Positions 9,279 to 18,696 are shown, numbered from the stretch's first letter. The stretch is DNA of 64,000 bases from Methylobacterium isbiliense (GCF_022179325.1 NZ_BPQQ01000004.1:124001-188000); one strand, 5' to 3'. Translations and numbers: made by a program. Notes: generated by a model from the letters alone, not told the origin.

Positions 9279-10046
9279 ATGCCTGAGATCCGCACCTTCC
9301 TGTGCCGGAGCGACAACATCGGCGTGCTGCTGCACGACCCGGCGAGCGGCGCCTGCGCGGCGATCGACGTGCCGGAGGCCGGGCCGGTGCTGCGCGCCCT
9401 CGACGAGACCGGCTGGCGCCTCACCGACATCCTCGTCACCCACCGCCACTTCGACCATGTCGAGGGCATCCCCGAGGTGAAGGCCCGCACGGGCGCCCGG
9501 GTGACGGCCCCCGAGAAGGCCGGCGACGCGGTGCCGGAGGTGGATGTCCGGGTGGGTGAGGGCGACACCGTCACGGTGGGCGGCCTCGCGGCGGCGGTCT
9601 GGGAGACGCCCGGCCACTGCGCCGATCACGTCACCTACTGGTTCGAGCGCGAACGCCTCGTCTTCGCGGGCGACACCCTGTTCACCCTCGGCTGCGGCCG
9701 GGTCATGGAGAGCCCGCCCGAGGTGCTGTGGCGCTCGCTCAGCCGCTTCCTGCCGCTGCCGGACGAGACCGCGATCTATTCGGGCCACGACTACGTGCTG
9801 TCGAACGCCCGCTTCGCGCTCGCGGCCGAGCCCGGCAACGGCAACCTCAAGGCCCGGGCCGACCTCGCCGAGCGGGTGAAGCGCGACGGGCGCTTCCTGA
9901 TCCCGACGACGCTGGGCGAGGAGAAGGCGACGAACCCCTTCCTGCGCGCCACCGAGCCGGCGCTGGCCCGCGCCGTGAACCTCGCGCCCGGCTCCGATCC
10001 GGCCGCGGTGTTCACGGCCCTGCGCGAGTGGAAGAACCGGTTCTGA
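9279..10046 (+). CDS. gloB: Hydroxyacylglutathione hydrolase (glyoxalase II)
   Basis: A 255-residue metallo-beta-lactamase-fold enzyme that hydrolyses S-D-lactoylglutathione in methylglyoxal detoxification. The metal-binding motif THRHFDHVEG is present (HxHxDH). Further ligands are in TPGHCADH, AGDTLF and YSGHDY, and the C-terminal glutathione-binding region ends with TALREWKNRF. It starts at the ATG at 9279, is divergent from the methyltransferase gene and is followed 13 bases later by the DUF393 gene. Confidence 0.94.
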   Translation: MPEIRTFLCRSDNIGVLLHDPASGACAAIDVPEAGPVLRALDETGWRLTDILVTHRHFDHVEGIPEVKARTGARVTAPEKAGDAVPEVDVRVGEGDTVTVGGLAAAVWETPGHCADHVTYWFERERLVFAGDTLFTLGCGRVMESPPEVLWRSLSRFLPLPDETAIYSGHDYVLSNARFALAAEPGNGNLKARADLAERVKRDGRFLIPTTLGEEKATNPFLRATEPALARAVNLAPGSDPAAVFTALREWKNRF

Positions 10047-10059
10047 TGCGAGAGGACTG

Positions 10060-10494
10060 ATGCGAGTGGACTGGCGCCCGCGCCCGCTCCCCGGCGCCGA
10101 CGGGCTGATCCTCTACGACGGGGTGTGCGTGCTCTGCTCGGCCTTCGTGCGCTTCGTGGTGGTGCGCGACCGGGCCGGGCGCTGGCGCTTCGTGCCGGTG
10201 CAGTCGCCCTACGGGCGCGCGCTGGCCGCCCGGCTCGGCATCGATCCGGAGCGCCCCCAGACGGTCGCGGTCCTGCGCGAGGGGATGGCCTACTTCAAGC
10301 TCGATGCCGCCGCCGCGGTGCTGCGCGACTGGCCGGCCTGGGCCTGGACGCGGATCCTGACGCGCCTGCCGCGGCCGCTCGCCGAACGGCTCTACGACCT
10401 GATCGCCCGCAACCGCTACCGGCTGTTCGGCCGCACGGCCTGCGCGGTGCCTCCGCCGCAGCTCGCCGGCCGCGTGCTCACCGACGCCCCGTGA
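10060..10494 (+). CDS. DUF393 (DCC-family) thiol-disulfide oxidoreductase-like protein
   Basis: A 144-residue protein with the family hallmark YDGVCVLCS (a DxxCxxC-type motif) near residue 20. The fold resembles thioredoxin and a redox role is usually assumed, but substrates are unknown. It overlaps the next gene by one base (TGATG), so it forms a transcriptional unit with the saccharopine-reductase-like and cupin genes. Confidence 0.85.
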   Translation: MRVDWRPRPLPGADGLILYDGVCVLCSAFVRFVVVRDRAGRWRFVPVQSPYGRALAARLGIDPERPQTVAVLREGMAYFKLDAAAAVLRDWPAWAWTRILTRLPRPLAERLYDLIARNRYRLFGRTACAVPPPQLAGRVLTDAP

Positions 10495-12191
10495 TGCCGG
10501 CGCCGCGCATCCTCGTGGTCGGGGGCGCGGGCGCCTTCGGCCGGCGCCTCGTCGAGGGCCTCGCCGCCACGACGGCCTGCACGGTGGTGATCGCCGGGCG
10601 CGACCTCGCGCGGGCGAGGGAGGCGGCCGAGACCGTGGCCCGGACGCATCCCGGCCGGCGCATCGAGGCCGTGCGGCTCGACGCGGTGCGGGCCGACGCG
10701 GAGGCGCTGCGGGCGCTCAGGCTTGCCGGGATCGTCGATGCCGCCGGTCCCTACCAGGCGCTGGCGCGCGGCGGCGACCCGTATGCGCTCGCCCGCGCGG
10801 CGATCGCGGCCGGGCTGCCCTACGCCGATCTGGCCGATGCGCGCGACTTCGTGGCCGGGTTCGCGGCCCTCGATGCCGCCGCGCGGGCGGCCGGCGTGTC
10901 GGCGCTGACCGGCGCCAGCACCACGCCCGCCCTCTCGAACGCCGTGCTCGACCGCCTCACCGCCGGCTGGCGGCGCGTGGACGCGATCGAGATCGCGATG
11001 GTCCCCGGCAACCGCGCGCCCCGCGGCCTCTCGGTGATGCGTTCGATCCTCTCCTACGTGGGCCGTCCGGTGCGGGTCTGGCGCGACGGCGCCTGGGCGA
11101 CCCGGCCCGGCTGGGGGCTGCCCGGGCGCGTCACGATCCCGGGGCTGGGCCGGCGCCTCGCCTCGCTCTGCGAGACGCCCGACCTCGACATCCTGCCCGC
11201 GCGCTTTCCCACCGTGCGCACCGCCGACTTCCGCGCCGGGCTGGAACTCGAAGCGCTGCATCTCGGCCTCTGGCTCGCAAGCCTGCCGGTGCGGCTGCGG
11301 CTCCTGCCCTCGCTCCTGCCCCTCGCGCGGCCGTTCCTGCGGATGGCGGGCCTCGTCGACAGGCTCGGGTCCGACCGCGGCGGCATGGTGGTGCGGGCCT
11401 GCGGTGCGGACGAGGCCGGCCGGCCCGCCGCGGCGACCTGGACGCTCCTGGCGGAGGGGGGCGACGGCCCGTTCGTGCCGACGCTGCCGGCGCTCGCGCT
11501 GGTGCGCCGCTGGCTCGCCGGCCCGCCGCTGCCGCCCGGCGCGGGGCCCTGCGTCGGCCTGCTCGACCTCGCGGCGATCGAAGCCGAGATGGCGCGCCAC
11601 CGCATCCGCACGGCGGTCACCCGCGAGCCGTCCCTCTTCGCCCGCGTGCTCGGCCCGGCCTTCGCCGACCTGCCCGAGCCCCTGCGGGCGGTGCATGGCG
11701 CGGCCGGCGCCCTGACGCTGCGCGGACGCGCCACCGTGACGCGCGGGACGAACCCGCTCGCCCGCCTCGCCGCGGGGCTGGTGGGCTTCCCGGCGGCGGG
11801 CGAGGACGTGCCGGTCGCCGTCACCATCGCGCCGGACCGCGACGGCGAGGTCTGGACCCGCCGCTTCGGCGACCGCCGCTTCCGCAGCCGCCTGCGCGCT
11901 GCCGGTCCCGCCCGGGTCTACGAGCGCTTCGGTCTCCTCGAATTCCGCCTCGCCGTGCCGGCCGGCCGCGACGGCCTGGGCCTCGTCGTCGAGGGCTGGC
12001 GCCTCGGGCCGCTCCCCTTGCCCCGCGCGCTCGCGCCGGCCTCCGCGGCGCGCGAATCCGTCGATCCGGCGGGCCGCTTCCGCTTCGACGTGCCGGTGCA
12101 CCTGCCGCTCGCCGGCCTCGTGGTTCACTATCGCGGCTGGCTTGTGCCCGAGGCGGCGCCGGCCGCGCGCCTGGAGGAGCCCGTCCCGTGA
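10494..12191 (+). CDS. Saccharopine-dehydrogenase-like NAD(P)-binding protein with C-terminal DUF4166-type domain
   Basis: A 565-residue protein. The N-terminal Rossmann domain has VVGGAGAFGRRL and catalytic-domain sequence related to saccharopine dehydrogenase / trans-acting enoyl reductases (DAAGPYQ, GASTTPALS). The C-terminal 200 residues (AFADLPEPLRAVHG onward) resemble DUF4166, a lipocalin-like region often fused to such reductases. Substrate unknown; lipid or polyketide reduction is an inference from relatives. It overlaps the upstream gene by one base and the downstream cupin gene by four. Confidence 0.75.
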   Translation: MPAPRILVVGGAGAFGRRLVEGLAATTACTVVIAGRDLARAREAAETVARTHPGRRIEAVRLDAVRADAEALRALRLAGIVDAAGPYQALARGGDPYALARAAIAAGLPYADLADARDFVAGFAALDAAARAAGVSALTGASTTPALSNAVLDRLTAGWRRVDAIEIAMVPGNRAPRGLSVMRSILSYVGRPVRVWRDGAWATRPGWGLPGRVTIPGLGRRLASLCETPDLDILPARFPTVRTADFRAGLELEALHLGLWLASLPVRLRLLPSLLPLARPFLRMAGLVDRLGSDRGGMVVRACGADEAGRPAAATWTLLAEGGDGPFVPTLPALALVRRWLAGPPLPPGAGPCVGLLDLAAIEAEMARHRIRTAVTREPSLFARVLGPAFADLPEPLRAVHGAAGALTLRGRATVTRGTNPLARLAAGLVGFPAAGEDVPVAVTIAPDRDGEVWTRRFGDRRFRSRLRAAGPARVYERFGLLEFRLAVPAGRDGLGLVVEGWRLGPLPLPRALAPASAARESVDPAGRFRFDVPVHLPLAGLVVHYRGWLVPEAAPAARLEEPVP

Positions 12192-12631
12192 CCAGCCCGA
12201 GCCTCACCGCCGCCGAGGTGATCCGTCTCCTCGGCCTCCAGCCCCACCCGGAGGGCGGGCACTACCGCGAGACCTTCCGCGATCCGCACGAGATCGACGG
12301 GCGCGCCGCCTCGACGGCGATCTACTACCTGCTCGACCTCGGCGAGACCTCGGAATGGCACCGGGTCGACGCGGCCGAGATCTGGCTCTGGCACGCGGGA
12401 GCGCCCCTGGTGCTGACCGTGAGCCCGAACGGCCACGACGCGCACGCCCAGCATCTCGGCCCCGATCTCGCGCGGGGCCAGCGGCCGCAGATCGTGGTCC
12501 CGGCCCGCCACTGGCAGACCGCCACCAGCCTCGGGGCCTGGACTCTGGTGAGCTGCACCGTGGCGCCGGGCTTCCGGTTCGAGGGTTTCGAGATGGCCCC
12601 GCCGAACTGGCGGCCGATGCCGCGGGAGTAG
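12188..12631 (+). CDS. Cupin (DUF985) family protein
   Basis: A 147-residue single-domain beta-barrel protein. It has the family blocks HPEGGHYRETF, STAIYYLL, SEWHRVDAAEIWLWHAG and a late SLGAWTLVSCTVAPGF, matching the DUF985/cupin_5 family. The His/Glu residues could form a metal or sugar site. The start is the GTG at 12188, overlapping the upstream stop (GTGA). Last gene of a three-gene unit. Confidence 0.85.
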   Translation: MTSPSLTAAEVIRLLGLQPHPEGGHYRETFRDPHEIDGRAASTAIYYLLDLGETSEWHRVDAAEIWLWHAGAPLVLTVSPNGHDAHAQHLGPDLARGQRPQIVVPARHWQTATSLGAWTLVSCTVAPGFRFEGFEMAPPNWRPMPRE

Positions 12632-12699
12632 GATGCGCCCGCGGCGGGCTTCAGCCACGCGGGCCCCGGCGAGGAGATCCCGTGCGGATCGTCGATCCC

Positions 12700-13584
12700 C
12701 TACCCCTCTTCCGCCCGGGAGAGAGGCTCGCGCGGAGCGGGCGAAGATCCGTCCTCCTGCATCCCGGCCGCGCCGGCCGCCGCATCCGTCTCCACCAGCC
12801 TGACCCCGTGCGCCGTGCACAGGTCGCGCAGCGGGGCGGAGGGCAGGGCGTCGGTGACGAAGGCGTCGAGTTCGCCGAGATGGCAGACGCGGATCGGGGC
12901 CGAGCGCTCCAGCTTGAGCTTGTCCGCCACCAGGATCACCCGCCGGGCATTCTCGATGATGGCACGGGCGACGCGCACCTCGCGGTAGTCGAAGTCGAGC
13001 AGCGTGCCGTCCTCGTCGATCGCCGAGACCCCGATCACCGCGTAGTCGACCTTGAACTGGTTGATGAAGTCGACCGCCGCCGAGCCGATCACCGCGCCGT
13101 CCGTGCGCCGCACCGGCCCGCCGGCCAGGATCAGGTTCATCCGGGGGTTCCGGTAGAGCAGGGTCGCGACGTTGAGGTTGTTGGTGATGACGAGGAGGTC
13201 CTCGTGGTCGCCGAGCGCGCGGGCCACCTCCTCGGTGGTGGTGCCGATGTTGATGAACAGCGAGGCGCTGTGCGGGATCAGCCGCGCGGCCGCGAGGCCG
13301 ATCGCCCGCTTCTCCGCGTGGGCGACGAGGCGGCGCGCCTCGTAGGCGACGTTCTCGACCCCGCTCGACACCACGGCACCGCCGTGGATCCGCGACAGCA
13401 GGCGGCTGTCGCACAGTTCGTTGAGGTCCTTGCGGATGGTCTGGGGCGACACCTCGAACCGGGCCGCCAGGTCCTCGACGCTGACGCGTCCCTGCTGACG
13501 GGCGAGCGCCAGGATGTCCTGTTGGCGCGGGCTGATGTGTTCGCTCACGAGAAGGCGCCCCCGTCCGCCGGTCTTGGCCGCCAT
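12700..13584 (-). CDS. glpR: DeoR-family glycerol-3-phosphate regulon repressor
   Basis: A 294-residue repressor with an N-terminal DeoR winged helix (RQQDILALARQQGRVS, then VSPQTIRKDLNEL) and a C-terminal sugar-phosphate sensor domain (FINIGTTTEEVA, NNLNVATLL, LAGGPVRRTDG). The blocks FINQFKVDYAVIG, DFDYREVRVARAIIEN and VADKLKLERSA match enterobacterial GlpR closely, so glycerol-3-phosphate as inducer and the glp genes at 43-53 kb as targets are likely. The start could be the ATG at 13584 or the GTG at 13548; the homologous region begins after both. Divergent from the OmpA-family gene. Confidence 0.88.
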   Translation of the reverse strand: MAAKTGGRGRLLVSEHISPRQQDILALARQQGRVSVEDLAARFEVSPQTIRKDLNELCDSRLLSRIHGGAVVSSGVENVAYEARRLVAHAEKRAIGLAAARLIPHSASLFINIGTTTEEVARALGDHEDLLVITNNLNVATLLYRNPRMNLILAGGPVRRTDGAVIGSAAVDFINQFKVDYAVIGVSAIDEDGTLLDFDYREVRVARAIIENARRVILVADKLKLERSAPIRVCHLGELDAFVTDALPSAPLRDLCTAHGVRLVETDAAAGAAGMQEDGSSPAPREPLSRAEEG

Positions 13585-13682
13585 TCTCCCGGGAAACGCC
13601 GGGGGGTGCAACGCGCCGCCGGGGGAACCATTCCGGCCGTTCGCTGTTCGGAAGGACCTTTGACCTGACGCGAGGTGACCTG

Positions 13683-15692
13683 ATGCGGCCCGTCCGCGCC
13701 CTGCTCCTGACCGGGACGATCCTGCCTGCCCTGCTGCTTCAGCCTCTGCCCGGCGGAGATGCCGCCGCGGAGCCGGCCGTGGGCCGCATCGACCTCGCGC
13801 AGGCCGGCGGTGTCGAGCGCGGCGGGCCGCCGGAGCGCGGTGGCGGCCCCGAGCGGGGCGGCCCCGACCGGGGCGCCCCCGAGCGCGGGGGACCCGGCGG
13901 GCGCGGTCCCGGCGCCGAGCGGCCGGAGCCGCGCGAGCGCGCCCCCGAGCGGGGCGGTCCCGAGCGGGGCGAGCGGCCGGAGCCACGGGAGCGTCCCGAG
14001 CCGCGCGAACGGGCGGCGCCGCCGGCCGAGCGGGCCGCGCCTCGCCCCGAGCCCCGCGACCGTCCGGCCGAACGGCCCGAGCCGCGCGAGCGCGCACCGG
14101 AGCGCGCCGCCCCGGCCGAGCGCGGCGAGAGGCCGGAGCCGCGGGAGCGGCCCGCGCCGCGCCCGGAGCGTGGCGAGCGGCCCGAGCGCGACGAGCGTCC
14201 CGCCCCCCGCCAGGAGCCCGCCGCCCCGCGTCAGCCCGAGCGACCGACTCCGCCGCGCGACGGCGCGCGCGACCGCGACGGTCTGGGCTCCCGTGAGGAG
14301 CGGACCCGCGACGAGCGCCGCGGCCCCGACGCACCGGCGCAGCGTGCGCCCGAGGCGCCACGCCAGCCCGCGGCGCCGGCCGAGCCCGCGCGTCCCGCCC
14401 CCGACCGGCCGACGCCGCCCGTGCCCCCGGCCCAGACCGAGCCCGGCCGCCCGGCCGCTCCGCCCGGCGCGACCCCGAGCGGGCGCTCCGGTCCGGCGCC
14501 GGACCGCGTGCAGCCCGGTGCGCCGATAGGCCCGCAGGACCGCGACCCGCGCGATCTGGATCGCCGCGACGGCGAGCGGAGGGAGCTGGATCGGCGCGAC
14601 CGTGACCCGGATCGCCGGGGTTCGGACGGCCGCGATCTGGATCGGCGCGATCTCGATCGCCGGGACCTCGACCGGCAGGGTTCGGATCGCCGGGATCTCG
14701 ATCGCCGCGACGACCGCCGCGACGTCGTGCCCGGCGGCTACCGCCGCGACGAGCCCGACTACATCCCGGGCGGCTACCGCCGGGGCGATGCGGATGTGCG
14801 CAGCTACGAGGACGTGCGCCGCGCCCGCCGTGAATACAACGAGGGCGGCCGGCTCTACATCCGCGAGCCCGGCCGGGTGATCGTGCGCGAGGGCGACCGC
14901 ACCTACATCCGCCACGACGAGACGGAGCGGTTCCGCGAGCTCGACCGCAGCGCCCGCATCGAGCGGCGGGGGGCCGATACGGTCACGATCATCGACCGGC
15001 CCGGCGGCGTCCAGATCGTCACCGTGGTGGACGAGGACGGCCGCCTGCTGCGCCGCAGCCGCCGCGCCCGCGACGGGCGCGAGGTCGTGCTGATCGACAA
15101 CACCTACGAGGGCCGCCCGCGCGGCTATTCCCGCGACGTCGTGGTGCTGCCGCCGCCCGACATCCGCATCCCCCGCGAGCGCTACGTGGTGGAGGCCGAC
15201 CGCGCCGACGAGGGCCTGATCTACGAGGCGCTGACCGCCCCGCCGGTGGCGCCCGTGGAGCGCCGCTACACCCTCGACGAGGTGCGCTACAGCCCGACCC
15301 TGCGCGCGCGCATGCGCAGCGTCGATCTCGACACCATCACGTTCGACACCGGCTCCTGGCTGATCTCCTCCGACCAGGCGAAGCGCCTCTCGGTCATCGC
15401 CGAGGCCATCGCCAAGGCGGTCCAGCGCAACCCGCAGGAGGTCTTTCTGATCGAGGGCCACACCGACGCCGTGGGCTCCGACGTCGACAACCTGTCGCTC
15501 TCGGACCGCCGGGCGCAGGAGGTGGCCGCGGTGCTCACCCGCGACTTCCGGGTGCCGCCCGAGAACCTGACCACGCAGGGCTACGGCGAGCAGTCCCTGA
15601 AGGTGAGCACGCAGGAGCCCTCCCGCGAGAACCGCCGCGTCACCGTGCGGCGCATCACCCCGCTGATCCAGCAGGAGGCGGAGCGGCGCTGA
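13683..15692 (+). CDS. OmpA-family outer-membrane/peptidoglycan-binding protein with long charged repeat region
   Basis: A 669-residue secreted protein. A signal peptide (residues 1 to about 30) is followed by roughly 250 residues of Pro/Glu/Arg/Gly low complexity dominated by PERGG, EPRER and RPAPR units. A block of RDLDR repeats (nucleotides about 14550-14720) follows, then a beta-rich middle region (YIREPGRV, TVVDEDGRLL). The C-terminal OmpA domain (EGHTDAVGSD, LSDRRAQEVA, GYGEQSL, ENRRVTV) binds peptidoglycan. Similar OmpA proteins occur in Hyphomicrobiales, but the charged region is unusual in length. It is divergent from glpR. Confidence 0.85.
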   Translation: MRPVRALLLTGTILPALLLQPLPGGDAAAEPAVGRIDLAQAGGVERGGPPERGGGPERGGPDRGAPERGGPGGRGPGAERPEPRERAPERGGPERGERPEPRERPEPRERAAPPAERAAPRPEPRDRPAERPEPRERAPERAAPAERGERPEPRERPAPRPERGERPERDERPAPRQEPAAPRQPERPTPPRDGARDRDGLGSREERTRDERRGPDAPAQRAPEAPRQPAAPAEPARPAPDRPTPPVPPAQTEPGRPAAPPGATPSGRSGPAPDRVQPGAPIGPQDRDPRDLDRRDGERRELDRRDRDPDRRGSDGRDLDRRDLDRRDLDRQGSDRRDLDRRDDRRDVVPGGYRRDEPDYIPGGYRRGDADVRSYEDVRRARREYNEGGRLYIREPGRVIVREGDRTYIRHDETERFRELDRSARIERRGADTVTIIDRPGGVQIVTVVDEDGRLLRRSRRARDGREVVLIDNTYEGRPRGYSRDVVVLPPPDIRIPRERYVVEADRADEGLIYEALTAPPVAPVERRYTLDEVRYSPTLRARMRSVDLDTITFDTGSWLISSDQAKRLSVIAEAIAKAVQRNPQEVFLIEGHTDAVGSDVDNLSLSDRRAQEVAAVLTRDFRVPPENLTTQGYGEQSLKVSTQEPSRENRRVTVRRITPLIQQEAERR

Positions 15693-15914
15693 GCCCCGCC
15701 GCGCGACGCGGTTACCCGCCCGGGCGCCCGGCTCCGTCCCAACGGAGGCCCACACGGACGACGCGGGGCCCCTGCCTCCGTCGAAACGGGCGTGGGAGGC
15801 CGTGCGCCGGATCCTGCAGCCCTGCGCCCCGCGCAGGGCGCCTCCCGGCCGGACCGGTTGACCCACCGCCACGCCTGCGTCACGCCGGACCCTCGGCGGC
15901 GGGGAGGGTGGTCC

Positions 15915-17117
15915 ATGCGGGAGAGCATCGAGGTCGGCACGCCGGCCTTCCGGCGCACGGCCCTGGCGCTGGCGGCGGCGGGCTTCTCGACCTTCGCGGT
16001 GCTCTACGCGGTGCAGCCGCTGCTGCCGGTCTTCGCCGAGGAGTTCGGGGTGAGCCCGGCGCAGAGCAGCCTCTCGCTCTCGCTCTCGACCGGGCTCCTC
16101 GCCGTGGCGCTGCTGGTGGTCAGCCCGCTCTCCGAGGTCTGGGGGCGCAAGCCCGTGATGGTGGTGTCACTCTTCGCCTCCGCCCTCCTCACCCTGGTGG
16201 CCGCGCTGATGCCGACCTGGGAGGGCTTCCTGGTGGTGCGGGCGCTGGCGGGCCTCGCGATGAGCGGCGTGCCGGCCGTGGCGATGGCCTATCTGAGCGA
16301 GGAGATGCACGGGCGCGCCATCGCGCTCGCCATGGGGCTCCTGATCAGCGGCAACTCGCTCGGCGGCATGGCCGGGCGGCTCCTCAGCGGGGCGCTCACC
16401 GACCTGTACGGCTGGCGGGTCGCGATGGCGGTGATCGGGCTGCTGGCGCTCGCCGCCGCCGTCGCCTTCTTGCGCAGCCTGCCGGCCTCCGCGCGCTTCA
16501 CGCCCCATCCCCTGCCCTGGCGCAGCGTGCCCGGCACCTTCCTGCACCATTTCCGCGATGCAGGCCTGCCCTGGCTGTTCGCCGAGGCCTTCCTGCTGAT
16601 GGGCGGCTTCGTCACGCTCTACAACTACATCGGCTTCCGCCTGCTGGAGCCGCCCTATTCCCTGAGCCAGACCGCCATCGCGGCAATCTTCACGATCTAC
16701 CTCGCCGGCACCGCCGCCTCGACCAGCATCGGGCACCTCGCCGGCGTGTTCGGGCAGCGGCGGGTGCTGTGGGTCGCGATCGTGACGGCGCTCGGCGGCA
16801 TCGCGCTCACCACCGCCGAGAGCCTGCTTCTCGTCATCGCCGGCATCGTGGTGGCGACGGTGGGCTTCTTCGGCGCCCACTCGGTGGCGAGCAGCTGGGT
16901 CGGGCGGCGGGCGCTGGCCGACCGGGCGCAGGCCTCCTCGATCTACCTCTTCCTCTACTATCTCGGCTCCTCGGTGCTCGGCACCGCGGGGGGCTGGTTC
17001 TTCGCCCATGCGGGCTGGACCGGCGTCGCGGCCTTCGTGGGCGCGCTCTACCTCGCGGCGCTCGCGGCGGCCGTGCGGCTCGCGGTGCTGCCGACGCCGC
17101 CCGAGCCCGAGGGATAG
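15915..17117 (+). CDS. MFS transporter (YnfM-like)
   Basis: A 400-residue, 12-transmembrane major facilitator. The N-terminal half contains LYAVQPLLPVFAEEFGVSPAQSSLSLS and the loop 2-3 motif PLSEVWGRKPVM. GISGNSLGG-like and YNYIGFRL segments match the YnfM/YybF exporter group (amino-acid or drug efflux). Substrate cannot be predicted. Start ATG at 15915 after GGGAGGGTGG. It stands alone. Confidence 0.88.
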   Translation: MRESIEVGTPAFRRTALALAAAGFSTFAVLYAVQPLLPVFAEEFGVSPAQSSLSLSLSTGLLAVALLVVSPLSEVWGRKPVMVVSLFASALLTLVAALMPTWEGFLVVRALAGLAMSGVPAVAMAYLSEEMHGRAIALAMGLLISGNSLGGMAGRLLSGALTDLYGWRVAMAVIGLLALAAAVAFLRSLPASARFTPHPLPWRSVPGTFLHHFRDAGLPWLFAEAFLLMGGFVTLYNYIGFRLLEPPYSLSQTAIAAIFTIYLAGTAASTSIGHLAGVFGQRRVLWVAIVTALGGIALTTAESLLLVIAGIVVATVGFFGAHSVASSWVGRRALADRAQASSIYLFLYYLGSSVLGTAGGWFFAHAGWTGVAAFVGALYLAALAAAVRLAVLPTPPEPEG

Positions 17118-17234
17118 GCCGTCACCCTGCCGCAACACCGCCCGGAAAACCGCCGGGGCCGCCACGGTCCGGCCCCTCGGCCGCCGAAATCGCCTGTTTG
17201 GTTCGCGCCTCAAGCAACAGGGGGGTGTGATCCG

Positions 17235-17429
17235 ATGCAGAAGAGCCTTTCGGCCCGATCGGTCGACGTCGATCTGGAGCGCTCCGTGGCGGAGGCGCTG
17301 CGGATCATCGCGGCGGTGCAGGCGGAGCGCGGGGCGGCCCCGGTCCGGACCGCCCGCCTGCGGCTCGCCACCATCTACGGCATGAACCGGCTGCGGCGGC
17401 GCCTGAGCCGGGAGGCCAGCGCCGCCTGA
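17235..17429 (+). CDS. Small hypothetical protein
   Basis: A 64-residue basic protein (ATG at 17235 after the purine-rich AGGGGGGTGTG). Two predicted helices, no signal, no cysteine. The C-terminal half (LRLATIYGMNRLRRRLSREA) is strongly basic and could contact nucleic acid, but nothing identifies it. Ends just before a bidirectional hairpin. Confidence 0.5.
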   Translation: MQKSLSARSVDVDLERSVAEALRIIAAVQAERGAAPVRTARLRLATIYGMNRLRRRLSREASAA

Positions 17430-17439
17430 TCCGGGGCCT

Positions 17440-17460
17440 CGCGGGGGCTTTGCCCCCGCG
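17440..17460. terminator. Bidirectional terminator hairpin
   Basis: Perfect stem CGCGGGGGC / GCCCCCGCG with a TTT loop. It lies between the converging ends of the 64-residue gene and the phosphotransferase-like gene. Confidence 0.6.
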
Positions 17461-17464
17461 GGTC

Positions 17465-18499
17465 CTACCCGCGGGCCAGCTCCCAGCCCCGCTCGGCCAG
17501 CGCGATGCCGAGCGCGCCCTTCTCGGCCGCCTCGTCGCTCGACGCGTTGCCCGCCTTGGAGCGGGCGAGCACGCCCTCCAGGATCACCGCGAGGCGGAAG
17601 AGCGCGAAGGCGAGGTGGAAGGGCGTGATGCCGTCCGGCCGGCCGGTGCGCGCGCAGTAGCGGCGCACGTACTCCTCCTGGCTCGGGAGGCCGAGGGCGT
17701 CGAGGTCGCGGCCGCGCAGGCCGCGATAGACGGACGGGTCGGTGTTGTAGGCGATGCAGTTGTAGCCGAGGTCGGCGAGCGGATGCCCGAGCGTCGCGAG
17801 TTCCCAGTCGATGATGCCGATCACCCGGGCTTCGGTTGGGTGGAAGATCATGTTGTCGAGGCGGAAGTCGCCGTGGCAGAGGCGGGTCTCGTCGTCCTCC
17901 GGGATATGGGCCGGCAGCCATGCGGCGAGCCGGTCGATGGCCTCGTTCTCGCGGGTCTTCGAGGCGGCCCACTGGCCCGACCAGCGCTCGATCTGGCGCC
18001 GGAAGTAGTTGCCGGCCCGGCCGAAATCCGAGAGGCCGACCGCCGCCGGATCGACGAGGTGGAGCCGCGCCAGCGCCTCGTTCATCGCGAGATAGATCGG
18101 CGCCCGCTCCTCGCGGGGCAGGTCCGGCAGGGCGGGGTCCCAGAACACCCGGCCGTGCAGCCGCTCCATCAGGTAGAACGGCGTGCCGATCACCGCCGGG
18201 TCGGCGCAGAAGGCGATCGCCCGCGGCACCGGCACGTCGGTGCGCCCGAGCGCCTGGAGCACCCGGAACTCGCGGTCCACCGCATGGGCCGAGGGCAGCA
18301 GCTTGCCGGGCGGCTGCTTGCGCAGCACGTACTCGCCCGCCTCCGCCGCCACCAGGAAGGTCGGGTTCGACTGGCCGCCCCGCATCTGGCGCAGCTCGCG
18401 CAGCCCGCCCAGCCCCTGCCCGGCCAGGAAGGCGTCCAGAGCCTGCGTGGGGAAGCGGTGCGCCTCGCGCACGGGGATGGTCTCGGGCAAGGCTGTCAT
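17465..18499 (-). CDS. Aminoglycoside-phosphotransferase-like kinase (acyl-CoA dehydrogenase-associated type)
   Basis: A 344-residue APH-fold protein. It has the catalytic loop LCHGDFRLDNMIFHP (HGD with Asp and Asn) and the metal-binding IIDWELATLGHPLADLGY, plus an N-terminal ATP-binding lobe (GGQSNPTFLV, YVLRKQPPG). This subgroup resembles the kinase domain of ACAD10/11, which phosphorylates hydroxyacyl-CoAs for beta-oxidation, rather than antibiotic-resistance enzymes. Start ATG at 18499. No fatty-acid genes adjoin it here. Confidence 0.82.
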   Translation of the reverse strand: MTALPETIPVREAHRFPTQALDAFLAGQGLGGLRELRQMRGGQSNPTFLVAAEAGEYVLRKQPPGKLLPSAHAVDREFRVLQALGRTDVPVPRAIAFCADPAVIGTPFYLMERLHGRVFWDPALPDLPREERAPIYLAMNEALARLHLVDPAAVGLSDFGRAGNYFRRQIERWSGQWAASKTRENEAIDRLAAWLPAHIPEDDETRLCHGDFRLDNMIFHPTEARVIGIIDWELATLGHPLADLGYNCIAYNTDPSVYRGLRGRDLDALGLPSQEEYVRRYCARTGRPDGITPFHLAFALFRLAVILEGVLARSKAGNASSDEAAEKGALGIALAERGWELARG

Positions 18500-18696
18500 G
18501 GGGAACCGTCGTTGGTTTCGCGCCGGGGCGGCGGGACCATGCCGCAAGCGACCCGCCCGGTCATTCGTGCAGCGCAGCAATTCGATGCGGAACCGGCCGC
18601 AGCCTGCCCCGCGCAAGCTTCGGATGATCCCCTCGGCGGGAAATCCGCCGTCCGTTGCCGTTTTTAAGCCTTCGGCCGATGCTCTAGGATGCCCGC

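Noticed and set aside
14560-14730. Repeats resembling a CRISPR array
   Set aside because: They are in-frame codons for RDLDR units in the OmpA-family gene with no unique spacers of constant length.
17465-18499. Aminoglycoside resistance kinase
   Set aside because: Sequence belongs to the ACAD10-like branch; no resistance-associated features or mobile context.
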